A stretch of DNA of 64,000 nucleotides, from assembly GCA_046330955.1 (NCBI GenBank), contig JAXLRT010000018.1, forward strand, positions 1 to 64,000, given 5' to 3'. The notes below the pieces were generated by a model. That model was not told the origin of the DNA and made no database searches. It saw nothing but the letters and a program-made list of their open reading frames with translations. This stretch comes from JADJPO01 sp046330955. GTDB lineage: Bacteria > Actinomycetota > Actinomycetes > Actinomycetales > Kineosporiaceae. Of this stretch, positions 7,443 through 16,195 are shown in pieces. Made by a program: the position numbers and the translations under genes. The stretch's first letter is position 1. Every line of letters begins with the position of its first letter.

Positions 7443-10400
7443 ATGCTGCTGCTACGTGATCTGTGGGCCACCTCGCCGCGGCGGGTGGCCCTGCTCGTGG
7501 TGCTCATCGTGCTGGGTGCCAGCGGTCAGGCGGTCGCGGCACCCTTCGCCGGGCGGCTGCTCACCTCACGCTCGCCGCAGGTACTGGTCGCCCTCGCCGT
7601 CGCCCTGACGACCCGGGTGGTGGCCGACCTGGTGGTCGGCCTGACGGTGGCCGGACTCACCGCCGACTGGGCCGCCCGGGTGCGGCGGCGGCTGTGCGCC
7701 GTGGCGTTCGGGCAGGACCTGCAGACCCTCGAGGCGACCCCGGTCGGGGAGTTGCTCGACCGGATCGACCAGGACGTCTACCAGGTGGGCTCCGAACTGC
7801 GCGGCTCTGGGGTCCGGATCATCCAGTCGGTGACGCTCAGCGGCGCGGCGGTGGTCACCGCCTTCGTGGTCTGGTGGCCCGCCGGGGTCGGCATGCTGAC
7901 CGCACTGGGGCTGCTCGCGGTGAGCCTGCGCGGCCGCGTCGGCCGGATCTCGCATGCTCGCATGGCCGAGGAGGAGGCCTGGTCGGCGCTGGCCGCGGTG
8001 ATGGAGGAGTCGATCCACGGCCAGGACGACGTCCGCACCACCCTGGGCCGGCCGTACGTGTTGCGGCTGTTCGCCGAGCGATCCAGCGCGGTGCTGCGGT
8101 ACGGGCGCCGGGTGTGGTCGATGTCGGCCAACGTCACCGTCATCGCGGCCGGCCTGACGCGGGCCTCGATCGGTGTGGTCGTGATCGGTGGCGCCTGGGG
8201 GTTGGCCACCGGCCGGGTGGACGCCGCCCAGCTCACCGCCGTCTGGTTGCTGGCGGTGTCCTTCGGCCTGACCGTCGAGCACGTCAGCCGCATGATCCCC
8301 GAGCTGCAGTACGCGCTGGGAGCCTGGGGACGGGTGGTGCTGCTGGCCGCCTCACCGCAGGAACCCGTTGGGGGACGGGCCATCACGGGCGGCGACCTGG
8401 AGGTTCGTGGCCTGACGTTCCGCTACGACGGCGAGGCGGCGGCGCGTCGTCCCCCGGCGCTGCGCGACGTCGAGCTGACGTTTCGGCGGGGCCGGTCGTA
8501 TGCCCTGATCGGGCGCACCGGGTCGGGCAAGTCGACACTGGCCAAGGCGGTGATCCGGGCGGTGGAGCCGCCCCGCGGCACGGTGTTCCTGGGTGGCGTG
8601 GACCTGCTCGACCTCGATCTCGAGGCGCTGCGCCACTGGGTTGCCGTGGTGCCCCAGCGCACCGAGATCCTGGCCGGGACGCTGGCCGAGAACGTGGCCC
8701 TGTTCGAGCCCGAGTTGCTCCCTCGGGCGGCCGATGCCATGGCCGAACTCGGCCTGCAGCAGTGGGTTCACGACCTGCCGGACGGCATGGGCACCCGGCT
8801 GGGGGAGGGCGGCCACGTGCTGTCCGCCGGGCAGGAGCAGCTGGTCGCCTTCGCGCGCATCCTGGTGCGCGACCCGCAGGTGGTGATCCTGGACGAGGCC
8901 ACCGCCCGGCTCGACCCGGTGACCGAGGCCCGGGTGCACGCCGCCACCCAGCGGTTGCTGACCGGGCGGATCGGCATCCTGATCGCCCACCGGTTGTCGT
9001 CCGTGCGCCAGTGCGACGAGGTCGTGGTATTGGCCGACGGCCGCGTGGTGGAGGCCGGCCCGCTGAGCACCTCTCAACGATTCGCGGACCTGCTCTCGGC
9101 GGGGCGCACCGGCTCTGCGGCAACGGTTCTCGGTGCCCTGCCCGGCAGCACCGGCCTCGCGGTCGCCGATGCGCCCGCAGCCGCCGTCGCCGAGGACTGG
9201 GACGCCGACGTCCTCCTGGACGACGACGCCCCCCGCCCAACGGACCTCGCCCCGGCGCCACTCGCCACCACCCACCCCGAACGGGTCGAGGCGCCGCCGC
9301 TGCCCCCCGCCCCGCCGGCTCGCACGCTGCGCGAGGTGGCCCGGTTGGCGTTGAACGACAAGCGGTTCGGGCTCGGGGCGCTGGCGCTGTTCCTGCCGTA
9401 CATGCTGTTCGCGCTGGACGGCAGCGTGCTGCCCTGGTTGTGGAGCCGACTGGTCGCCGGTGAAGGCGGCACCCGCGGTGACGTGCTGTGGCCCGCCGCC
9501 GGGCTGGTCGCCGTCCTGCTGGCCACCGTGCCGGTCAACTACTTCACCGGGCGCTGGTTCCCCGAGTGGTGGGTCCGGCAGATGTTGCGGATCAGCCTGC
9601 GCCTGGTGCACGGCCAGACCGGACCGCGCCGGGTGAGCGCCCACACCCCGGCCGAGGTGGTGGCCCAGGGCGGCGACACCGAGCGGGTGGTGATCCTGGC
9701 CGACAACATGATCGACCAGGTGGCGATCATGGTGATCCTGCTCGGCATGACGGCGATCTCGGGCTCGGGGGTGCCGGCGCTGTTCTTCCTGGCGACCGTG
9801 GTGATCTCGGCCCTGGCGGCGACGACGTTCGGGCCGCAGCTGGCCAAGCGGGCGGCGACCACGGTGGCCACCCGCGCGGCGTTCGCGACGGCGCTGGTCT
9901 CGTCGCTGTCGGCGGCGCGCACGGTGAAGCTGTCGGGCGCCGTCCGCGGGGTGCTCGATCACCTGGCCCGGCTGGATCGGGTGCGCAGCGACCGGCAGCG
10001 CCGCGAGATCGCGGTGCAGGTGTGGGCGCGATCGACGCCGTCCATGGTCGCCGGCCTGGCGCCGATCGGCATCTGGGCGCTGTACGTGCGCGGGTCCATC
10101 GATGCCGCGGCCGCCCTGATCGCGGTGGCCACCGTCGGGTCGGCGCACTGGTTCGCCTGGACCACGGCCTCGCTCATCTCGGCGTTGCCGTCGGCTCGGG
10201 TCTGGACCCGGCGCACGGTGGCCATGTCCGGCGCGGCGGCGTATTCGTCGTCCGTACCGGGGGTGGACATCTCGGCGGGCACCGCTCCGGAACCGGTTCC
10301 GGCTCAGCGGCAACGACTCTCCCGCCTCGAGTTGCGTGGTTTCACGGCGGTGCACGAGGACGGCACGGTGGGTGCGCGGGACGTCGACCTGGCGGTCGAG

Positions 10401-11000
10401 CGCGGCGAGCTGGTGCTGGTGGTCGGCCCGGTCGGCTCGGGCAAGTCCTCGCTGCTGCGAGCGCTGGCCGGCATCGTGCACCACACCGGTGAGCTGCTGT
10501 GGAACGGCCGCGAGGTGGCCGACCCGACCGAGTTCCTGCGGCCGAACCAGGTGGCCTACGTGGCGCAGCTGCCGCGGGTACTGTCCGGCACCATCGCCGA
10601 GAACATCACCCTGGGCCACTCGGTCGACCCCGGACACGCGGTGAGCACGGCCCAGCTGGAACACGACCTGTCCGGCTCCGGGGGCGGGCTCGGGCTGATG
10701 ATCGGCCACAAGGGCACCCGGTTGTCGGGCGGCCAGTTGCAGCGGGTGGCCCTGGCGCGGGCACTCGCGCCGCGCACCGAGCTGCTGATCGCGGACGACG
10801 TGTCGTCGGCGATCGACGTGACCACCGAGCTCGCGCTGTGGCGGGCCTTGCGCGAGCGGGGCATCACGGTGATCGGCGCGACGTCCAAACGGGCCGCGCT
10901 GGACCAAGCCGACAAGGTGTTGATCCTCGCCGGGGGGACCGTGCTCGACCAGGGCCTGTGGGCCGACCTGCAGCAACAGTGGGGCCACCTGGCGGGGTGA
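7443..11000 (+). CDS. Fused two-half ABC exporter (TMD-NBD-TMD-NBD) with one degenerate ATP site
   Basis: At 1185 residues this is two ABC half-transporters in one chain. The first half has a six-helix TMD and an NBD with Walker A GRTGSGKST (about residue 357), signature LSAGQ (about 460), Walker B VVILDEAT (about 480) and H-loop IAHR. An acidic, Pro-rich linker follows. The second half has its TMD and an NBD with Walker A GPVGSGKSS (about 995), signature LSGGQ (about 1094) and Walker B LLIADDVSSA (about 1115). In that NBD the catalytic Glu is Asp, and the H-loop His is missing (GATSKRAA). In family terms this is a heterodimer-like exporter with one catalytic and one non-catalytic site. The start is ATG 7443, where a hydrophobic N-terminus begins. 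The substrate cannot be read from the sequence. Confidence 0.9.
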   Translation: MLLLRDLWATSPRRVALLVVLIVLGASGQAVAAPFAGRLLTSRSPQVLVALAVALTTRVVADLVVGLTVAGLTADWAARVRRRLCAVAFGQDLQTLEATPVGELLDRIDQDVYQVGSELRGSGVRIIQSVTLSGAAVVTAFVVWWPAGVGMLTALGLLAVSLRGRVGRISHARMAEEEAWSALAAVMEESIHGQDDVRTTLGRPYVLRLFAERSSAVLRYGRRVWSMSANVTVIAAGLTRASIGVVVIGGAWGLATGRVDAAQLTAVWLLAVSFGLTVEHVSRMIPELQYALGAWGRVVLLAASPQEPVGGRAITGGDLEVRGLTFRYDGEAAARRPPALRDVELTFRRGRSYALIGRTGSGKSTLAKAVIRAVEPPRGTVFLGGVDLLDLDLEALRHWVAVVPQRTEILAGTLAENVALFEPELLPRAADAMAELGLQQWVHDLPDGMGTRLGEGGHVLSAGQEQLVAFARILVRDPQVVILDEATARLDPVTEARVHAATQRLLTGRIGILIAHRLSSVRQCDEVVVLADGRVVEAGPLSTSQRFADLLSAGRTGSAATVLGALPGSTGLAVADAPAAAVAEDWDADVLLDDDAPRPTDLAPAPLATTHPERVEAPPLPPAPPARTLREVARLALNDKRFGLGALALFLPYMLFALDGSVLPWLWSRLVAGEGGTRGDVLWPAAGLVAVLLATVPVNYFTGRWFPEWWVRQMLRISLRLVHGQTGPRRVSAHTPAEVVAQGGDTERVVILADNMIDQVAIMVILLGMTAISGSGVPALFFLATVVISALAATTFGPQLAKRAATTVATRAAFATALVSSLSAARTVKLSGAVRGVLDHLARLDRVRSDRQRREIAVQVWARSTPSMVAGLAPIGIWALYVRGSIDAAAALIAVATVGSAHWFAWTTASLISALPSARVWTRRTVAMSGAAAYSSSVPGVDISAGTAPEPVPAQRQRLSRLELRGFTAVHEDGTVGARDVDLAVERGELVLVVGPVGSGKSSLLRALAGIVHHTGELLWNGREVADPTEFLRPNQVAYVAQLPRVLSGTIAENITLGHSVDPGHAVSTAQLEHDLSGSGGGLGLMIGHKGTRLSGGQLQRVALARALAPRTELLIADDVSSAIDVTTELALWRALRERGITVIGATSKRAALDQADKVLILAGGTVLDQGLWADLQQQWGHLAG

Positions 11001-11152
11001 GGTCCGATCCGGGGTCACTCTCGCGGCCTGCGGGCAGACCTGCGTCTCAGCTGACGTTAAGGCTCCCCAAGGGCTGAGAGGGACGGCGGTACGCCACGGT
11101 GGGTTCGGTTCGCCGATCGATGCAGCGACCAGGAACCACCAGGAGGCCGATC

Positions 11153-11740
11153 ATGTCCCCGGCGCATGGAGCCGCGTCGTCCAGCAGACCGGGGAGCGTC
11201 GGTCGTCGCCAGGCCCTGACGTGGGGGGTGAGCGCCCTGGGCGCCATGGGCGTGACGACCGTCGTGGCGCACCAGCTCGGCGACGGCGGAGCCACGACCT
11301 CGGCGCCGATGGCAGCCGCCTCCCCGCCGGCGGCCGGCGCGGGTGGCGTGCTGCGGGTCGGGTACGGCGAGGTCGACGGCCAGCACGAGGTGGTGACCGA
11401 GCTGGTCGACGCCCTGGAATGGACCGTGACCTCGAGGTCGACTCGTGCGCTGCAGCAGCACGCGCTGACCGACCTGACGCGCTACGTCAGGGTGCACTTC
11501 GCCTTCGAGCAATCCCTGATGGACACCTACGACATCGCGAACGCCGACCAACATCGCACGGCCCATCAGAAGATGCTCACCTGGGTGAGCGACGTCGCCG
11601 CGCAGTTCGCCAAGGGATCCCTCACGATCACGCCGTCGCTGATCGGCGAGATCCGCCACTGGCTCGAGGTCCACATCGCCACCCACGACGTCCCGATGGC
11701 CCGCGAGCTGCTGGCCAAGGGGGTCCGCTCCGCGATGTGA
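11153..11740 (+). CDS. Exported hemerythrin-domain protein with Tat-like signal
   Basis: ATG 11153 is preceded by AGGAGG at the ideal distance; an upstream in-frame GTG at 11099 has none. The 195-residue product starts with a basic stretch, a twin Arg (GRRQALTWG) and a hydrophobic run ending GVTTVVAHQ, followed by an Ala/Pro linker. This resembles a Tat signal or membrane anchor. The rest is a hemerythrin four-helix bundle. The di-iron ligand pattern is visible as GQHEVVTELV, HFAFEQSLMD, HRTAHQKM and HIATHDVPM, close to the bacteriohemerythrin pattern. Bacteriohemerythrins bind O2 or NO. An exported one could sense or buffer oxygen outside the membrane; that role is inferred. Confidence 0.82.
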   Translation: MSPAHGAASSSRPGSVGRRQALTWGVSALGAMGVTTVVAHQLGDGGATTSAPMAAASPPAAGAGGVLRVGYGEVDGQHEVVTELVDALEWTVTSRSTRALQQHALTDLTRYVRVHFAFEQSLMDTYDIANADQHRTAHQKMLTWVSDVAAQFAKGSLTITPSLIGEIRHWLEVHIATHDVPMARELLAKGVRSAM

Positions 11741-11828
11741 GCCGCGTTCTCCCGGGAGTAACTCCTTCCCCGGCGCGACCTCACGGGCCAGGGTCCTCAC
11801 GCCGTCACGGTGCGCATCGGTGTCGATC

Positions 11829-11907
11829 GATCACTCTCATGGGGCGATACCCACCCACCCAGCGGCGTCAGAGCGCCCCGTCAACGTGATCATGGACGTG
11901 GAGACGG
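11829..11907 (+). repeat. Repeat family 3, diverged copy
   Basis: This segment aligns with the copies at 11934-12009 and 57403-57482. Its 3' part is almost identical to the 57-kb copy (CGTGATCATGGACGTG, then GAGACG). The middle keeps the CCCAC..CACC and AGC.CCCC pattern but has lost the hairpin. It lies downstream of the hemerythrin gene in a 357-bp gap with no gene. Confidence 0.6.
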
Positions 11908-11933
11908 CCTCACGAAACGCCCGCCAAACCGAC

Positions 11934-12009
11934 TTGATCGCGACCAGGGGGCGGTTCGCACCCATTCATCGGGGTCAAACAGCCCCCGGATCGTGATCAT
12001 GGATGTTGG
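11934..12009 (+). repeat. Repeat family 3, full copy
   Basis: About 75 bp, running from TTGATCGCGACCAG to GTGATCATGGATGTTG. A central hairpin, CGGGG-TCAAACAG-CCCCCG, is shared with the copy at 57403-57482. Roughly three quarters of positions match between the two. Both copies are intergenic. With the diverged copy just upstream, it fills most of the gap between the hemerythrin gene and the MarR operator. Confidence 0.7.
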
Positions 12010-12065
12010 CGCGGCCCTGATCAGCATGGGGACGCATCCTCGACAACGCTGAGAGACACGCGTTG

Positions 12066-12090
12066 ATATATGACTGAGTCAGTCATATAT
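12066..12090. promoter_or_regulatory. Perfect palindromic operator of the MarR gene
   Basis: A 25-bp odd palindrome has 12-bp arms, ATATATGACTGA and TCAGTCATATAT, around a central G. It ends seven bases before the MarR start codon and is AT-rich in a GC-rich chromosome. The position overlaps the expected promoter and leader, so binding by the MarR product would block its own operon. MarR dimers typically bind such palindromes; that this protein binds here is inferred from position and symmetry. Confidence 0.85.
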
Positions 12091-12097
12091 TTTCTCC

Positions 12098-12604
12098 ATG
12101 CAGGACCGCGGAACCAACCTCATCGCCGTGCTGGGCACGGCTCTCGGCGACGCCGTGGTGCGAGCCGTCGGAGCCGCCAGTGGCTTGTCGGGAGCGGCTC
12201 CGGCCGCACTCGCGGCACTGCACGCCGAGCCCGGCCTCGCGGTGGATCGGCTGGCCCAGACGGTCGGGTTGACCGGCTCGGGCGGGGTCAGACTGGCCGA
12301 TCGCCTGGCCGAGGCAGGGCTGGTGGAGCGTCGGCCGGGCCGGGATGACGCCCGCAGCGTGTCCTTGTGGCTGACAGCCCGGGGTCACACCGCCGCCGAG
12401 GAGGTACTGCAGGCACGCCGATCGGCGATCGAGGAGGCGACCTCGTCCCTGACCGACCAGGAGAAGGTGACCTTGACGAACCTGGCCGAGAAGGTCCTCG
12501 CCTCGGTGACGACGGATCGGCGGCAGGCAGAGTGGCTCTGCCGGCTGTGTGACGTGACGGCCTGCCCTCCCCACGCGTGCCCGATCGAGCTGGCCGTGCC
12601 GTGA
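12098..12604 (+). CDS. MarR-family repressor with four-cysteine C-terminus
   Basis: A 168-residue winged-helix regulator. The DNA-binding core is seen as LAQTVGLTGSGGVRLADRLA, then EAGLVERRPGRDDARSVSLW (the wing), with dimerising helices at both ends. The C-terminus carries four Cys and a His in CRLCDVTACPPHACP. This spacing suggests a bound metal or Fe-S cluster, or a thiol switch, rather than a simple drug pocket. Its stop overlaps the GTG of the transporter gene (GTGA), so the two are translationally coupled. The palindrome immediately upstream points to autoregulation. The inducer is unknown; electrophiles, oxidants or metal are reasonable candidates given the cysteines. Confidence 0.88.
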   Translation: MQDRGTNLIAVLGTALGDAVVRAVGAASGLSGAAPAALAALHAEPGLAVDRLAQTVGLTGSGGVRLADRLAEAGLVERRPGRDDARSVSLWLTARGHTAAEEVLQARRSAIEEATSSLTDQEKVTLTNLAEKVLASVTTDRRQAEWLCRLCDVTACPPHACPIELAVP

Positions 12605-13474
12605 CCCGCGGCGGGCTGGCCCTGATTGCCGCCAATGCCCTGTTCGGATCGCTCTCGGTCACGACGACGATCGCTGCGCGGATTCGGACCCTTGACCACG
12701 CTGCTCGCCGAGCTCCTGGTGGCCGTCCTGGTTCTGGTCACGATCTGCGCGATCACGGGTCAACCCGTGCCGCGCCCCACTCCTGCCCTGCTCCTGCTGG
12801 GCCTGCTGCAACCTGCCGTGGCGTTCCTGAGCTTCACCCTCGGCGTTCAACGCACCAGCGGGACCCATGCCGGCGTCCTGCTCTGTCTCGAGACCGTGTT
12901 CGTGGTGCTGCTGGGGGTGCTCGTGTTGCACGAGCGTCTCGGTCCGGCGGCGGGTATCGGGATCGCGGTCGCGGTGGGCGGAGTGGCGCTCCTGGCCAGT
13001 GACGGCTCCGGACGGGCCAGCATCGTCGGGGACGCTCTGGTGCTGCTCGACGCCGCAGCAGCCGCCCTGTCGGTCGTGCTCACCATCAGACTCGCTGCCC
13101 ACCTTCACGCGGTGGCGTTGACCGCCGCGCAGTTCCTCATCGGGGGCATCGTCATCGCACCGGTCTGGGCCATCGCCCTGCTGACCGGCCACGAACAGGC
13201 CATCACCCCCGACGCCGATCCGATGGCGGTGTGGGGCGTGCTGGCGACCGGCGCCCTGGGCACCGCCGGCGCGTTCCTGATCTACAACTGGGCGCTGGGC
13301 AGGGTCACCGCCCTGACAGCAGGCGCCTCGGTCACGCTGATCCCGGTGTTCGCGCTCGTGCTCTCACACCTGATACTCGGCGAGGCCATCGGGCACATGG
13401 CCTTGATCTCCGTGGCCCTCATCCTCGTCGGCCTGGTGAGTCTCACGATGCCGGAGAGCCGTCGGCCCGCGTGA
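12601..13474 (+). pseudogene. EamA/DMT-family transporter gene with an early frameshift
   Basis: The GTG at 12601 overlaps the MarR stop and begins a typical first EamA helix (GGLALIAANALFGSLSVTTT). This frame then loses coding character. From about 12685 the protein continues in the next frame (FGPLTTLLAELLVAVLVLV) and runs through nine further hydrophobic helices, with the two EamA repeats, to 13474. One extra base or two missing bases between about 12670 and 12690 explain the break. An intact product would be about 290 residues and would export small metabolites or toxic compounds under MarR control. A start inside the second frame (for example TTG 12626 or 12693) would lack helix 1. Sequence error is possible. 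Confidence 0.72.
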
Positions 13475-13478
13475 TGCG

Positions 13479-13937
13479 TCAACGCATCCGCTTGCTGAAG
13501 TGGACCCGGCGATATCCATTGCTCACCGCCCGGCCGATCTCTCGGTAGCCGATGCGTCGATACAGCTCGAGGTTCTCGGTCATCGCCTCGTTCGTGTAGA
13601 GCCTGACCTCCGTCAATCCCAGCTCCCGCGCTCGATTCTCGGCCAGCTGCAACAGCTCTCGTCCCACGCCCGTACCGTGCCGAGGTGAGTCGACGGCGAC
13701 GTTGTCCAGCAGCAGGTGGGATGGGTCGTCGGCCGATTTCAGGACGACGAAGCCCACGATGGCGCCGGCGTCGACGGCAACCCACACCTCGGATTCGGCG
13801 ATCTCGGCCCGGTAGTCCAGCAGCATGGGTTGGGGTGCCCGACCGATCCGCTCCACGAAGGGCGCATACGCGCGACGGGCGATGGCCGCGAGCGCGTCCG
13901 CGTCACGATCCGCGAGCGCCCGACGCAGTTCGACCAC
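13479..13937 (-). CDS. GNAT-family N-acetyltransferase
   Basis: A 152-residue single-domain GNAT. The acetyl-CoA pyrophosphate-binding motif A appears as DNVAVDSPRHGTGVGRELLQ (the R/Q-x-x-G-x-G/A variant, RHGTGVG). Motif B follows as EVRLYTNEAMTENLELYRRI, then GYREIGR with the usual closing strand. The start is GTG 13937 (MVELRRA). Such proteins acetylate small amines, antibiotics or protein N-termini; the substrate cannot be inferred. It is convergent with the EamA gene, only four bases separating the stops, and follows the MFS gene in the opposite order of transcription. Confidence 0.9.
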   Translation of the reverse strand: MVELRRALADRDADALAAIARRAYAPFVERIGRAPQPMLLDYRAEIAESEVWVAVDAGAIVGFVVLKSADDPSHLLLDNVAVDSPRHGTGVGRELLQLAENRARELGLTEVRLYTNEAMTENLELYRRIGYREIGRAVSNGYRRVHFSKRMR

Positions 13938-13964
13938 GCTCGGCAGGCTAACGTGCTCGAGGCG

Positions 13965-15323
13965 TCAGGCGCCGTCCGGCAGCTGCACGTGAACTCCGCC
14001 CGATCGGCCCGATCGCACCGCCGGGCCGAGGACGACGACCAGCGCCGCGGCGGCCGTCAGCGCGCAGGTGATCGCGAAGGCCCGCGGAGCACCCGCCGCG
14101 GTGACCAGCCGGCCGACCAATGGCGAGACCACCGCCTGCGCCAGGGTCAGCAGTCCCATCAGCAGACCGAAACTGGCGGCTCGTCGTCCGGGGTCGAGTC
14201 GGGGCGCGATCACAGTCTGGGCCAACACGATCGGGACGAAGAACGCCCCGGTCACCACCAGCGCTGCCCCGACGGCGAGCGGCCGGTCGAGCAGGCACAG
14301 CAACGCTCCCGCTGCCCCGGTGGCGATCGCCAGCCGGCCCGCCAGCCGCAGCGTGGCATCGGCCTGCGACCGGGGCCGCACCATCACGGTGAGGACCAGA
14401 CAGACCCCGGTGGACGCCGCCAGCACCACTCCGGGCACCCAGGGCCGGCTCGGCAGGGCGGCGTCCGCCCAGGTCACGCTCTGCGCGCCGAGCGCGGTGC
14501 CACCGGCGATCGGGATCACGCCCAGCCAGGCCGCGGCGCGCAGCGTCGGGTCGCGCCACAGCGCACCGCCCGCCGCCAGCACGGCGCGCACCGCGGATTC
14601 CGAGCCGGACGACGCCTCGGTGGCGGGCGGCGTGACCCCCTGGCGCGGCAGGCCGAGCAACAACAGGGCCGAGACCGCGAAGGTGACGGCATTGAGCAGG
14701 CACGCCGAGGCCGGTGAGGCGACCGCCAGCAGCACGCCCCCGGCGGCGTAGCCGATCAGCGTGCCGGCGTCGTAGGTCGTGGCCGAGAGCCGGATGGCCG
14801 ACTCGACGCGCGACGCGCTGGTGTACTCCACCAACCCGGCCGAGCGGGCCGCCTCGAACGGAGCGGTCGCCAGCCCGGCCAGCGCAACCAGCCCCAGCAC
14901 CACGCCGGACGGCATCGACACCAGCGCGATGATCACGAAGATCGCCGCCCGGACGACGTCCGCCGCGATCATCACCCCGCGCCGGCCGTACCGGTCGGCC
15001 AGCGCAGCCAGCAGCTGACCCGGGCCGAGCCACGGCAAGAGCCCGGCGACGAACGCCGCCGCCGCCAGCGTCGGGGAGGCGGTGCGCTCGTAGACCAGGG
15101 CGGTCACCGCGATGCGCGCCGCCCAGTCCCCCAGTTCGCTGACCAGCTGGCTGCCCCACAGCAGCAATACCGGACGCTCCGCCAGCGGCTCGAGCAGTTC
15201 CCGGACGCCGGCCGGCACCAGCCTCGCGCCACCTCGCCGAGGCGACTCCGCGACGACGACCGCCAGCTCGGCCTGATCGGGAGGAGACGCCTCGACGGCG
15301 CCGCCGGGCTCGGGCGCGGACAT
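13965..15323 (-). CDS. Major facilitator superfamily exporter
   Basis: From ATG 15323 (MSAPEPGG) the product is 452 residues. A soluble head of about 50 residues precedes 12 predicted helices. The MFS loop 2-3 motif is present as ALADRYGRRGVMIAADVVRA, and EYTSASRVESAIRLSATTYD is the segment seen in EntS/MFS_3-type exporters. A longer frame upstream of 15323 is Arg/Pro-rich and looks non-coding. Transport is proton-driven efflux by family rule; the substrate is not evident. It stands alone between a GNAT and the corrinoid operon and could be part of either unit or neither. Confidence 0.87.
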   Translation of the reverse strand: MSAPEPGGAVEASPPDQAELAVVVAESPRRGGARLVPAGVRELLEPLAERPVLLLWGSQLVSELGDWAARIAVTALVYERTASPTLAAAAFVAGLLPWLGPGQLLAALADRYGRRGVMIAADVVRAAIFVIIALVSMPSGVVLGLVALAGLATAPFEAARSAGLVEYTSASRVESAIRLSATTYDAGTLIGYAAGGVLLAVASPASACLLNAVTFAVSALLLLGLPRQGVTPPATEASSGSESAVRAVLAAGGALWRDPTLRAAAWLGVIPIAGGTALGAQSVTWADAALPSRPWVPGVVLAASTGVCLVLTVMVRPRSQADATLRLAGRLAIATGAAGALLCLLDRPLAVGAALVVTGAFFVPIVLAQTVIAPRLDPGRRAASFGLLMGLLTLAQAVVSPLVGRLVTAAGAPRAFAITCALTAAAALVVVLGPAVRSGRSGGVHVQLPDGA

Positions 15324-15390
15324 CCCCCGACCGTAGGCGATCACCTCCGGCGCCCACCGGGAAACCGGTGCATCGGCACCCGGCCGGCGG

Positions 15391-16155
15391 TCAGCGCGCT
15401 GCGCGCGCTTCCGGCCAGGGCGAACCCCAGCGCCGATGCGGGTCGCCGGGTGGGTTCTGAGTGGTCCAGTCCGTGGTGCCGTCGGCGACCGCCCGGTGGA
15501 CGGCGCGCGCGATGCGGGCTCCCCAGGCCGATCGCGGGCCACCGTAGAGGCCCTCGTCGTCCACCGTGCCCACCGGGCAGGCGATGCACACCGCGTCGGA
15601 CGACGTCCCGGTGCCGGGCACGCCCGCCTCGACCAGTGCCTGGGTCTTGGCCTCGGTCGCCGTCATCACCGCGTTGACCAGCGCCGCATCGCTGAGCGCC
15701 ACCGGCACCGCGACCAGCATGTTGATCGTGCCCGGCGCCGGGTGGACCTCGGGCACGGCGCCCTCCACGGGTGGCGAGTAGTCCTCGAGGGCCGTGGCCT
15801 GTGGCGTCGCCGCCGCCGGGATCGGCAGTCCGAGCCCCACCGTCACCACGGTCTCGACGCCGTCGCAGTCGGCCACCGTGAACCGCGAGGCATCGGCCGC
15901 GGTCAGCATCGCCACCCCCGGCCCAGAGAGCCCGAACGAGGCGGCGAGTTCGGCGGCGTGCGCCACCGGGTCGGGGTGGTGGTAGTGCTTGGACACCTGG
16001 GCGTTCAGCCACCACCCGCACGGGCCGAGACCGCCGCCGAGCACCGCCGAGGAGATCGCCCGCCAGCCCGGGGGCAGCGCCCGCACCAGCACCGGACGAC
16101 GCTCGCCCGCGTCGTCCCAGTGCCGTAGGAGATCCGGAGCCGACGGCCCGTTCAC
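15391..16155 (-). CDS. cbiZ: Adenosylcobinamide amidohydrolase
   Basis: CbiZ cleaves the aminopropanol arm from adenosylcobinamide, giving adenosylcobyric acid, which can re-enter nucleotide-loop assembly. The 254-residue product shows the family signatures GGGLGPCGWWLNAQV near the N-terminus, then PGTINMLVAVPVALSDAALV, MTATEAKTQAL and GTGTSSDAVCIACP. The start is GTG 16155, with GGAGG eight bases upstream. It is the last gene of the btuF-btuC-btuD-cbiZ operon, a linkage also known from other corrinoid-salvaging bacteria. The location strongly supports corrinoid rather than heme or siderophore specificity for the transporter. Confidence 0.92.
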   Translation of the reverse strand: MNGPSAPDLLRHWDDAGERRPVLVRALPPGWRAISSAVLGGGLGPCGWWLNAQVSKHYHHPDPVAHAAELAASFGLSGPGVAMLTAADASRFTVADCDGVETVVTVGLGLPIPAAATPQATALEDYSPPVEGAVPEVHPAPGTINMLVAVPVALSDAALVNAVMTATEAKTQALVEAGVPGTGTSSDAVCIACPVGTVDDEGLYGGPRSAWGARIARAVHRAVADGTTDWTTQNPPGDPHRRWGSPWPEARAAR

Positions 16156-16195
16156 TCGCCGGCCTCCGAGCGTGCCCGATCCTCGACCCCCGGGG

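Noticed and set aside
8352..11018. 888-codon open frame antisense to the ABC exporter
   Set aside because: It mirrors the codon phase of the opposite gene, has no domain and is rich in His/Gln/Arg. It is a product of high GC at third positions.
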